5,429 nucleotides of DNA, taken from Litorivivens sp041619575. GTDB lineage: Bacteria; Pseudomonadota; Gammaproteobacteria; Pseudomonadales; Spongiibacteraceae. The stretch spans positions 1 to 5,429 of the forward strand of contig JBFKDP010000283.1 in the NCBI GenBank assembly GCA_041619575.1, written 5' to 3'. Both the position numbers and the translations under genes were made by a program. Below are positions 1 to 5,186 of this stretch, in pieces; position 1 is the stretch's first letter, and every line of letters begins with the position of its first letter. The notes below the pieces were generated by a model. The model saw only the letters and a list, made by a program, of their open reading frames with translations, was not told where the DNA came from and searched no databases.

Positions 1-18
1 GACAGACAATTTAAAGCC

Positions 19-47
19 CAGCGTGTAATCACGCTGCGTTCTCTTTT
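19..47 (+). terminator. Possible rho-independent terminator of an upstream gene
   Basis: A perfect 7-bp stem (CAGCGTG at 19-25, CACGCTG at 30-36) closes a TAAT loop and is followed by a pyrimidine-rich tail ending in TTTT (37-47). It could end a plus-strand gene lying left of the window. The tail is interrupted (CGTTCTCTTTT) and the stem is short, so the call is weak. Confidence 0.3.
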
Positions 48-66
48 GGGGGGAAGGTATAGTGCT

Positions 67-172
67 GTCCATAAATAGGCCTCATGGGTGTAAACCTATT
101 TCAGGACGGGACATCTATCGCAATGAAGGCGCAAATCATGTGTGCCCATTTTGGGGCGCCACCTATGAGGCC
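67..172 (+). repeat. Nested inverted repeats, possible structured RNA
   Basis: Two inverted repeats overlap here. The first pairs GTCC (67-70) with GGAC (104-107) and AAATAGG (73-79) with CCTATTT (95-101), with a 2-nt mismatch between the two parts. The second pairs GGCCTCATGGGTG (78-90) with CACCTATGAGGCC (160-172). Twelve of its 13 positions are Watson-Crick, and the last (86/164) is a G-U wobble if the plus strand is transcribed. The two share bases 78-79, so they compete. Smaller stems (128-132 with 156-160, or 144-147 with 154-157) can form inside the larger one. I do not recognise a known riboswitch or ncRNA family; a decayed mobile-element or palindromic intergenic repeat is the alternative. 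Confidence 0.4.
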
Positions 173-415
173 AGATGATGCACGAGATTGAAGCAATTTG
201 GTTTATTAGGCATTTATCTATTGGTAAATAGTGCACCGTTACCATGCTAACTTACCACCTCTACACTGTGTAATCTTGATGCACTGCAAAAAGGCGAGCC
301 AAGAACACTGCCTGCTACTTACTATAAAAAGACAACTCTACGGCGTTCTTATAGCGACAACTCTTGTACGCAGACGCATACCCGCACCGATCATTCTTAG
401 ATTGATTTTTTATCG

Positions 416-1501
416 CTATCGTTCGGGTTCTGGCACATCGCTTTCAGTCACATCCATCTGCGCAAGCTTTTCATCTGCCCAGTCTTTATCTTCACGATCC
501 GCTTCCAGACCGCTGTGATTGCCGGCGACTTGAGGTTCCAAACTGAGTGAGGCATAGAGCGCAAAGTGATCCGAGCCAAAGGCCCGCAAGCGCTTTAATT
601 CACGCACAGTAAAATGCCTACTGTGAAAGAGATGGTCTAGCGGCCAGCGGATAAAGCGATAATCCGCATGAAAGGTATTGAACATACCGCGCCCCACTCT
701 CGGATCGAGCAGGCCGCTGATTTTGCGAAAGAGGCGTGTTGTGTCTGACCATGCCACGTCATTCAGATCGCCAGTGACTATCGTCGGTCTGGAAAAGTCT
801 TCCAGGCTTTTCGCCACCATAATCAATTCTGCATCACGCTCAGCAGATTCTGCATTCTCGGTCGGGCTAGGGGGCGCGGGATGGAGAAAGTGTACTCGCA
901 CAGTTTTGCCCGATCGCAGCTCGACTTCCGCGTGCATGGAGGGCACATCATCCTCCACTAAAAATTCAGTGCTTGTATCGTGCAGCGCTAAACGTGAGTA
1001 AACATGCATGCCATAAAGATTATCCAGAGGACATTTGATGCTGTGGGGATAATCAGCCTGCAGGGTATCCAGCTGATCCTGCCACCATTGATCCGACTCC
1101 AGAGTGACGAGGATATCCGGTAGCTCTTCCCTTACCAGTTCAAGCAAAAGGTCGGCTCGGCGATTTGTCGTCAGCACATTGGCAGTGAGGATACTGATGG
1201 CGTTGGCGGGGTCAGTTGTCGTAGCGGCATTAACCTCCCGTCGATGCAAGCGCGTATAGGGCACTATCCACCAGAGTTGATAAAGGAGGCTTAACCCTGT
1301 GACCAGCAACAAAGCCAGACCCAAGGGTCGGGGCTGAACAAGGTATATCAGATGCAGTACAAACAGGGCCGCAGCGAGGCTGGCCAATTGCAGGCGGGGA
1401 AAATCCAGACCACGCACCCACCAGACTTCACTACGTGATAGGGGCAGAACCGTAAGCAGGAATAATAATAGTGTAAGGACGCTTAATATATGCAATGCCA
1501 T
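416..1501 (-). CDS. Membrane-anchored endonuclease/exonuclease/phosphatase family protein
   Basis: This 361-residue protein has about three hydrophobic segments at its N-terminus (roughly residues 3-22, 37-55 and 60-82), then an EEP-fold metal-dependent phosphoesterase domain (about 100-320). Family motifs are visible: LTANVL with Asn108, LVTLES with Glu135, HFLHP with His207, GDLN at 244-247 (Asp245, Asn247), PLDHLF with Asp289-His290, and GSDH with Asp311-His312, so the catalytic set looks intact. A charged, acidic tail (about 330-361) follows. EEP enzymes cleave phosphoester bonds in DNA, RNA, phospholipids or inositol phosphates, and the sequence does not say which. The N-terminal anchor suggests work at the membrane, possibly outside the cytoplasm. 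The gene lies 48 bp after the regulator gene, in the same frame and probably the same transcript. The ATG at 1501 is the first usable start after the upstream TAA, but no Shine-Dalgarno precedes it; a 9-bp tandem repeat sits there instead. Confidence 0.85.
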   Translation of the reverse strand: MALHILSVLTLLLFLLTVLPLSRSEVWWVRGLDFPRLQLASLAAALFVLHLIYLVQPRPLGLALLLVTGLSLLYQLWWIVPYTRLHRREVNAATTTDPANAISILTANVLTTNRRADLLLELVREELPDILVTLESDQWWQDQLDTLQADYPHSIKCPLDNLYGMHVYSRLALHDTSTEFLVEDDVPSMHAEVELRSGKTVRVHFLHPAPPSPTENAESAERDAELIMVAKSLEDFSRPTIVTGDLNDVAWSDTTRLFRKISGLLDPRVGRGMFNTFHADYRFIRWPLDHLFHSRHFTVRELKRLRAFGSDHFALYASLSLEPQVAGNHSGLEADREDKDWADEKLAQMDVTESDVPEPER

Positions 1502-1540
1502 GCTAGTGACTCTAGTAGCTCTAGTGACTTGCGCTAGTGC
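1502..1540. repeat. 9-bp tandem repeat, CTAG-rich, between desT and the EEP gene
   Basis: Read on the plus strand, the units are CTAGTGACT (1503-1511), CTAGTAGCT (1512-1520) and CTAGTGACT (1521-1529), followed after TGCG by a partial unit CTAGTGC (1534-1540). On the coding minus strand the repeat keeps the EEP frame (Val/Ala-Thr-Arg/Ser) and ends exactly at the ATG. CTAG occurs four times in 35 bp, against about seven times by eye in the rest of the window. The origin may be replication slippage. It occupies the place where a ribosome binding site is expected. Confidence 0.75.
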
Positions 1541-1549
1541 AGGCCCTTG

Positions 1550-2188
1550 TTATGCTTGTTGCTTGCGCGCCAATGACTGGGCACCTTCCATAATCATCTT
1601 GGTCATCACAATGGTTTGCTCAGTGATTTCCCGGCGTTGTGCTTCTGACTTTCCGTCAGCGGATGCGCCCATGGCAAACACCAGGCGCGTGATAGCCTTA
1701 GCGACCAAGGCTGGCTCAAGGGTGGCCGTTCCCGTTGCCTGCGTTATACGCTCCAGCTCATCACGCAATTCATCTTCAAAAAAGCTGAGTTCGCGCTCTA
1801 CCGCCTCGCGAAACGCTTCTGATCCGATCGACATCTCACGCAGGAGGATATGGACATAACGATCCTCTGATTCCACCTGCTCCATAAATGCCTCGACCGA
1901 GGTGCGAATAGCGCTGCGCTCCAGTGACAGACGCTGACGCGCCTCCCTGATCACACCTCGCAGACTGCGGCCTGCCTGATCAATCAGCGCAACCGCAAGC
2001 TCATCGACATCGCGAAAGTGCCGGTAGAAGGTATTCGGCGCGATGCCAACGGCACGGGCAATCTCCCTCAGGCTTAGCGAAGAAACGCTGCGATGCGATT
2101 CCAGCAAATCCACTGCCGCATCCATCAAGTCCTGCGCCGTGATTTGCGCCTTTCGCTTACCGTCAACGCCGGCCTTTACTGCAGTCAT
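1550..2188 (-). CDS. desT: TetR-family repressor of unsaturated fatty acid genes (DesT/FabR type)
   Basis: This 212-residue protein is close to the usual 200-215 of the FabR/DesT group. The helix-turn-helix lies at about residues 37-60 (SLSLREIARAVGIAPNTFYRHFRDVDEL) and is very close to the E. coli FabR segment as I recall it, including the FYRHFRDVDEL stretch. The ligand domain carries the shared pattern IRTSVEAFME and LLRE..(G/S).EAFR.AV.RE. In P. aeruginosa, DesT responds to acyl-CoA: unsaturated acyl-CoA favours DNA binding and repression, and saturated acyl-CoA relieves it. The gene is divergent from desCB across 180 bp, as in Pseudomonas, and the palindromes there are its likely operators. 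ATG at 2188 is chosen because AGGT lies about 9 nt upstream; the next Met (residue 22) is too close to the HTH. The gene ends with TAA at 1550-1552, in frame with the downstream EEP ORF. FabR is the alternative name; the context favours DesT. Confidence 0.88.
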   Translation of the reverse strand: MTAVKAGVDGKRKAQITAQDLMDAAVDLLESHRSVSSLSLREIARAVGIAPNTFYRHFRDVDELAVALIDQAGRSLRGVIREARQRLSLERSAIRTSVEAFMEQVESEDRYVHILLREMSIGSEAFREAVERELSFFEDELRDELERITQATGTATLEPALVAKAITRLVFAMGASADGKSEAQRREITEQTIVMTKMIMEGAQSLARKQQA

Positions 2189-2261
2189 GCCTTTTTACCT
2201 GTCGAAATCTGAATTGCCTACTCGGCCAAAGCGCCAAATTCCGCCTAGCCTAGCGAAGCTT

Positions 2262-2284
2262 ACAGGCGCTGTATACACAGGCGC
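2262..2284. repeat. ACAGGCGC direct repeat flanking TGTATACA
   Basis: ACAGGCGC occurs at 2262-2269 and again at 2277-2284. Between and overlapping them is the perfect 8-bp palindrome TGTATACA (2270-2277), within an imperfect 12-bp palindrome CTGTATACACAG (2269-2280, 10 of 12 bases symmetric). The TGTA/TACA halves resemble those of the two elements near the desC promoter. It lies about 85 bp upstream of the regulator start codon, so it may be a further operator for autoregulation, or chance. Confidence 0.35.
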
Positions 2285-2295
2285 ATAAACAATCA

Positions 2296-2310
2296 TATAT
2301 ACATTTGTAT
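2296..2310. promoter_or_regulatory. Possible second regulator site upstream of the desC -35
   Basis: TATATACATTTGTAT (2296-2310) matches TATATACAAGTGTAT (2320-2334) at 13 of 15 positions, exactly 24 bp away. Both carry the small inverted repeat ATACA-NN-TGTAT (2299-2310 and 2323-2334). The spacing is close to two helical turns, which would suit two repressor dimers on the same face of the DNA. This copy ends at the first base of the -35 hexamer. Confidence 0.45.
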
Positions 2311-2337
2311 TGACACTCGTATATACAAGTGTATAGT
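2310..2337 (+). promoter_or_regulatory. Sigma70-like promoter of desCB
   Basis: A perfect -35 TTGACA (2310-2315) is separated by 16 bp from a -10 TATAGT (2332-2337, 5 of 6 to consensus). Transcription would begin near 2344 and leave a leader of about 25 nt before the desC ATG. Such a strong promoter fits a gene pair held in check by a repressor. Confidence 0.7.
2313..2332. promoter_or_regulatory. Palindromic operator within the desCB promoter, likely DesT site
   Basis: ACACTCGTATATACAAGTGT is a 20-bp inverted repeat with 9 of 10 base pairs symmetric (only 2318/2327 break it). It starts inside the -35 hexamer, fills the spacer and touches the -10, so a bound dimer would block RNA polymerase. 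The position and the neighbouring TetR gene make this the best operator candidate. The link to DesT is inference. Confidence 0.7.
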
Positions 2338-2356
2338 TCACTTTTTATACAACTGC

Positions 2357-2361
2357 AAAGG
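2357..2361 (+). promoter_or_regulatory. Ribosome binding site of desC
   Basis: AAAGG lies 7 nt before the ATG at 2369. It is the only plausible Shine-Dalgarno in the short leader and supports the chosen start. Confidence 0.6.
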
Positions 2362-2368
2362 CAAGCGC

Positions 2369-3454
2369 ATGCTGCACGCAAGTTCACTCAAAAAGCTGGT
2401 CAAACCCCTGATCTCTAGCGAACAGTATGACTTCTGGGCGGAAGAGCTCGGGAGTTTAGCCCGCTGGGAGCGCTGCTTCGCCCGCGTAGTGTCGCGCCGG
2501 GACGAGTCCGCCAATAGCTTTACGCTGACCTTGAAGCCCAACACCAATATGCCCTCCTATCGCGCCGGTCAGCATATAAACCTGTCAGCACGGATTGCTG
2601 GTCGCCACGTGACTCGCAGTTACAGCCTAACCAGCCTGCCTCATGAGCCATGCCTCTCAATCACGCTGCGCCGTGAGGAAGGCGGCTTAATGAGCAACTG
2701 GCTTTACAACAACGCCCACCCTGGTACCCCTCTGGAAATCGGCAATGTATTTGGTGAGATGACCCTGCATGATGCCGAGCTCGCAAACGACGATGACCTG
2801 CTGCTGCTCGCGGCCGGCAGCGGCATCACCCCCCTGTTCAGCCTCTTGCGCGATGCCATCCACAAGGAACACCGCGGTCAGGTCCACTTGCTTTACTGGG
2901 ACAAGTCTCCGGAGAACTTCTGCTTCAACAAAGAGCTGGACCGTGACATCCAGCAAGGCAAGGTCGTCGTTCACCGTATCACCACTGGACAGGATGGCAC
3001 CCACTTGCCGATAAACGGGCGCATTTGCAAAGAGCAACTCGAAGCCTTGAGCGGCCATGTGCTGGCAAGCAAGCCTGCGACCTTTATTTGCGGGGGCGCC
3101 GGTTTTGTGGAGGCTGCGCACAATTGTCTCCGGGCGCTCGGCCAGCAACGCATCTACAGCGAATCCTTCACACCACCTGCTTTTACCTCGGACGAAGCAG
3201 AAGCCATCTATCAGGTGGCGTTAACCCGCACCGGGCGCACCCTAGAGGTATCCAGTCGCACCAACCTGCTTGACGCGCTTGAAGCACAGGGCGTGGCGGT
3301 AACGTCCGGTTGCAGAATGGGTATTTGCAATACTTGTGCCTGTCCCTCATCGGCGGGAACCGTTCTCGATTCCACAACTGGCCTGCAACAGTCGGAAAGC
3401 GCCGTTCGCCTGTGCATCAGTCAGGCACGCAGCCACTTGACTCTCGATCTTTAG
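2369..3454 (+). CDS. desC: NAD(P)H ferredoxin reductase with C-terminal 2Fe-2S domain (DesC)
   Basis: This 361-residue protein would supply electrons to the desaturase encoded next. Domains in order: an N-terminal lead of about 35 residues; an FAD-binding beta-barrel (about 36-135) with the flavin motif RSYS at 83-86; an NAD(P)-binding domain (about 140-270) with GSGITP at 150-155, CGGAGF at 241-246 and ESF at 265-267; and a plant-type 2Fe-2S ferredoxin domain (about 282-361) with ligands Cys315, Cys320, Cys323 and Cys349 (CX4CX2C...C). All four iron-sulfur ligands are present. P. aeruginosa DesC and mycobacterial Rv3230c are family members paired with an acyl-CoA desaturase in the same way. 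The gene is 10 nt upstream of desB, in one operon, behind the promoter and operator at 2310-2337. The first ATG with a Shine-Dalgarno is at 2369. Phenol- or alkane-hydroxylase reductases share this architecture, but the adjacent desaturase settles the likely partner. Confidence 0.88.
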   Translation: MLHASSLKKLVKPLISSEQYDFWAEELGSLARWERCFARVVSRRDESANSFTLTLKPNTNMPSYRAGQHINLSARIAGRHVTRSYSLTSLPHEPCLSITLRREEGGLMSNWLYNNAHPGTPLEIGNVFGEMTLHDAELANDDDLLLLAAGSGITPLFSLLRDAIHKEHRGQVHLLYWDKSPENFCFNKELDRDIQQGKVVVHRITTGQDGTHLPINGRICKEQLEALSGHVLASKPATFICGGAGFVEAAHNCLRALGQQRIYSESFTPPAFTSDEAEAIYQVALTRTGRTLEVSSRTNLLDALEAQGVAVTSGCRMGICNTCACPSSAGTVLDSTTGLQQSESAVRLCISQARSHLTLDL

Positions 3455-3456
3455 GA
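3453..3456 (+). promoter_or_regulatory. desB ribosome binding site overlapping the desC stop
   Basis: AGGA begins inside the TAG stop of desC (3452-3454) and sits 8 nt before the desB ATG at 3465. This tight layout supports translational coupling of reductase and desaturase and fixes the desB start. Confidence 0.65.
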
Positions 3457-3464
3457 TACCAGCC

Positions 3465-4571
3465 ATGACTCACAGCAAAGCACTGACCCCCGCCGAACTG
3501 GCCGCCTTCGGTGAAGCGCTCGATGCCATCAAACACCGTGAGCTCGCGGATTTAGGTGACGAAGATGCCCGCTACATCGGCCGCATACTCAAGGCCGTTC
3601 GCTACACAGAACTGGTCGGCCGACTACTCATCTACGCCGCCATTCTTTACCCGCCCCTGCTCATTCTCGGCGCAGTTGTGCTGGGCATTTCAAAAATTTT
3701 GGAAAACATGGAGCTGGGCCACAATGTCATGCACGGTCAGTATGATTGGATGAACGACCCCCAGCTCAGCGGCAAAACCTACGAGTGGGACATTGTCGGC
3801 ACCGGCGACAACTGGCGCAAAACCCACAATTACGAGCACCACACTTATACCAATATCAAAGGCATGGATTCAGACGTAGGCTATGGCTTGCTGCGACTTT
3901 TTCCGGAGCAGCGCTGGCGCCCCTTCTATCTACTGCAGCCGCTTTGGGCTGCCTTGCTGGCCATGCTGTTTCAATGGGGTGTCGCCATACAGGATCTGGA
4001 ACTGGGCAAGGTCTTCAGCGGTAGAAAAAGCAAGGAGCAGTTTAAAAAGGAATGGCAGCCCGTTGCACGCAAGGCAAAGAAACAGCTCTTGCGAGACTAT
4101 TTCTTTTATCCATTATTGGCCGGCCCGTTTTTTCTGACTGTATTCAGCGGCAACCTGATCGCCAACCTGATCAGAAACCTCTGGACCTATATGATTATTT
4201 TCTGCGGCCACTTTACCGCCAACGCACAGGTATTCCCGGTCAGTGTTCTCGACAATGAAAGCCGGGGGCATTGGTATCTGCGACAACTCAGAGGCTCATC
4301 GAATTTGCGCGGCAGCAAGCTCTTCCACATTCTTTCGGGCAACCTGAGCCACCAGATTGAACACCACCTGTTTCCAACCATACCGGCCAGACGGTACGCG
4401 CGTATCTCCAACGAAGTCCGGTCACTGTGCGAGCAGTATGGTCAACATTACAACGTCGGCTCACTCGCCAGCCAATTTTCACAGGTGCTGTACCGGATCC
4501 TCCGGCATTCACTGCCGTCAACTCCGCCACAGCGAGCACCACTGACGACTGGCACCCCTCAGCACGGTTAA
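3465..4571 (+). CDS. desB: Membrane di-iron fatty acyl(-CoA) desaturase (DesB)
   Basis: This 368-residue integral membrane desaturase would introduce a cis double bond into a saturated acyl chain using O2 and electrons from DesC. The three histidine boxes are intact: HNVMH at 86-90, HNYEHH at 121-126 and HQIEHH at 296-301. A further His249 in CGHFTAN matches the extra ligand seen in this family. Hydrophobic segments lie at about 52-78, 153-175 and 212-248, with the boxes in loops between them. A basic stretch at 183-210 and a Pro/Thr-rich tail (about 350-368) are soluble. Pseudomonas DesB and mycobacterial DesA3 are delta-9 acyl-CoA desaturases encoded beside a DesC-like reductase, and the GHNVMHGQYDWMNDP region fits that group. 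The third box with QIEHH also occurs in front-end desaturases, so substrate and double-bond position are inferred from context. Regulation should be through the desCB operator. The gene ends 9 nt from the convergent stop of the next gene. Confidence 0.88.
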   Translation: MTHSKALTPAELAAFGEALDAIKHRELADLGDEDARYIGRILKAVRYTELVGRLLIYAAILYPPLLILGAVVLGISKILENMELGHNVMHGQYDWMNDPQLSGKTYEWDIVGTGDNWRKTHNYEHHTYTNIKGMDSDVGYGLLRLFPEQRWRPFYLLQPLWAALLAMLFQWGVAIQDLELGKVFSGRKSKEQFKKEWQPVARKAKKQLLRDYFFYPLLAGPFFLTVFSGNLIANLIRNLWTYMIIFCGHFTANAQVFPVSVLDNESRGHWYLRQLRGSSNLRGSKLFHILSGNLSHQIEHHLFPTIPARRYARISNEVRSLCEQYGQHYNVGSLASQFSQVLYRILRHSLPSTPPQRAPLTTGTPQHG

Positions 4572-4580
4572 TCGAAACCC

Positions 4581-5090
4581 TTAATCGCGTCTGGTGCGTT
4601 CCAATATTGCATCTGCTCCGATATTGATCAGCGCCTCTTCAGCACTACCGGGCGCCGCTCCAGCGCGGCGCGCCGCTTCCTGCTTGGCCATATCGGTCAA
4701 TATGTCTTCAGTGCTCGCTGGCGTTTGGCTCAGCTCAGAACCGTCCGTTTCCGCTTGTTCACTATAGCCATGCGCAGTGTCATCTCCCTCGCGCTCGACG
4801 TGATGGCGATTTTCGCCATACCCAAATTTCTTTGTCTGCCCCGGTGGGCGACCGTCCACCCAACCGCGTTTCTGCCCGCGTTCTGCCGACTCTGTTCTGC
4901 CATCTAGCTCCTTGCCACCACCTCTTTTGGGCTTTTCCTTTTTACCCTTGTGCTCTTTATGTTTCTTGCTCTCATGATTGGACAGGTTCGTTGCATCCGA
5001 CTCCAAGTGATCTCGATCATCAGCGATCGCAGATGGGGCGCAAACCAACAAGGCCAAGACACCGACAATGACACCAATTTTCTGAACCAT
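4581..5090 (-). CDS. Secreted, highly charged small protein of unknown function
   Basis: I do not recognise the family. The 169-residue product begins with a clear Sec signal peptide: Lys4, a hydrophobic core (about 5-18) and an AIA site with cleavage likely after Ala23. Cys17 lacks a small residue before it, so a lipoprotein is unlikely. The mature part is hydrophilic: a Lys/His/Glu-rich block (about 39-60, with KKHKEHKGKKEKPK), a Gly/Pro stretch with GWVDGRPPGQTKKFGYGENRHH (about 76-97) whose PPGQ.KK core occurs in small exported bacterial proteins, an acidic Ser/Thr region (about 101-130), and an Ala/Glu-rich, probably helical C-terminus. No enzyme motif or cysteine pair is present. ATG at 5090 is supported by GGGGAG 8 nt upstream. 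Its stop is 9 nt from that of desB, tail to tail. It follows the PhoD-like gene by 96 bp on the same strand and has its own promoter candidate. Confidence 0.72.
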   Translation of the reverse strand: MVQKIGVIVGVLALLVCAPSAIADDRDHLESDATNLSNHESKKHKEHKGKKEKPKRGGGKELDGRTESAERGQKRGWVDGRPPGQTKKFGYGENRHHVEREGDDTAHGYSEQAETDGSELSQTPASTEDILTDMAKQEAARRAGAAPGSAEEALINIGADAILERTRRD

Positions 5091-5094
5091 ATCT

Positions 5095-5104
5095 ATTTCT
5101 CCCC
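5095..5104 (-). promoter_or_regulatory. Strong ribosome binding site of the secreted protein gene
   Basis: On the minus strand GGGGAG precedes the ATG at 5090 by 8 nt. It is the best Shine-Dalgarno in the window and fixes this start, which also gives a well-formed signal peptide. Confidence 0.65.
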
Positions 5105-5139
5105 AGAAATATTTTTCTCCAGCTAACCTGAGCGCTTGG

Positions 5140-5167
5140 GGTATAACAATAGATATTAGCGGTGCAA
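5140..5167 (-). promoter_or_regulatory. Possible promoter of the secreted protein gene
   Basis: On the minus strand TTGCAC (5162-5167) is followed after 16 bp by TATACC (5140-5145). A TG sits one base before the -10, making an extended -10 (TGTTATACC). Each hexamer matches consensus at 4 of 6 positions. Transcription would start near 5133, about 43 nt before the ATG. Confidence 0.35.
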
Positions 5168-5186
5168 TTTCACTGAAATATTCTTG

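Larger units (their letters stand above)
1..415. other. Gene-free stretch with inverted repeats
   Basis: I see no convincing coding region on either strand. The only longer open frame (plus strand from 231) runs into the antisense of the EEP gene and has no family features or ribosome binding site. I see no tRNA signature. The stretch holds a 7-bp hairpin with a T-rich tail (19-47), a nested group of inverted repeats (67-172), a small hairpin at 218-231 (CTATT/AATAG) and a 9-bp direct repeat GACAACTCT (331-339 and 356-364). It is the 3' flank of the minus-strand EEP gene. No clear rho-independent terminator follows that gene's TAG at 416-418. Confidence 0.6.

Noticed and set aside
123..191. 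Possible 22-codon small ORF (ATG at 123, TGA at 189)
   Set aside because: The only purine-rich stretch upstream is too far from the ATG, and the ORF lies inside the inverted-repeat region. The structure explains the sequence better than a peptide does.
231..518. Plus-strand open frame of 95 codons
   Set aside because: No ribosome binding site, no recognisable features, and its second half is antisense to the 3' end of the EEP gene.
1500..1859. Plus-strand open frame opposite the regulator gene
   Set aside because: It is antisense to the well-supported TetR gene and shows no family features.
2320..2368. Search for a minus-strand desT promoter using TTGTAT at 2323-2328
   Set aside because: No -10-like hexamer falls at 16-18 bp; the closest TATATA is 21 bp away. 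The desT promoter is left unassigned.
2687..3148. Minus-strand open frame of 153 codons opposite desC
   Set aside because: It is a shadow of the reductase gene, whose motifs (RSYS, GSGITP, four Cys) are all in the plus frame.
5040..5042. Lipoprotein signal at Cys17 of the secreted protein
   Set aside because: The residue before the Cys is Val rather than Gly, Ala or Ser, while a good signal peptidase I site (AIA) lies at residues 21-23.
5106..5182. GAAATATT direct repeat (5106-5113 and 5175-5182)
   Set aside because: Short and AT-rich in an AT-rich promoter region, so chance is a sufficient explanation.
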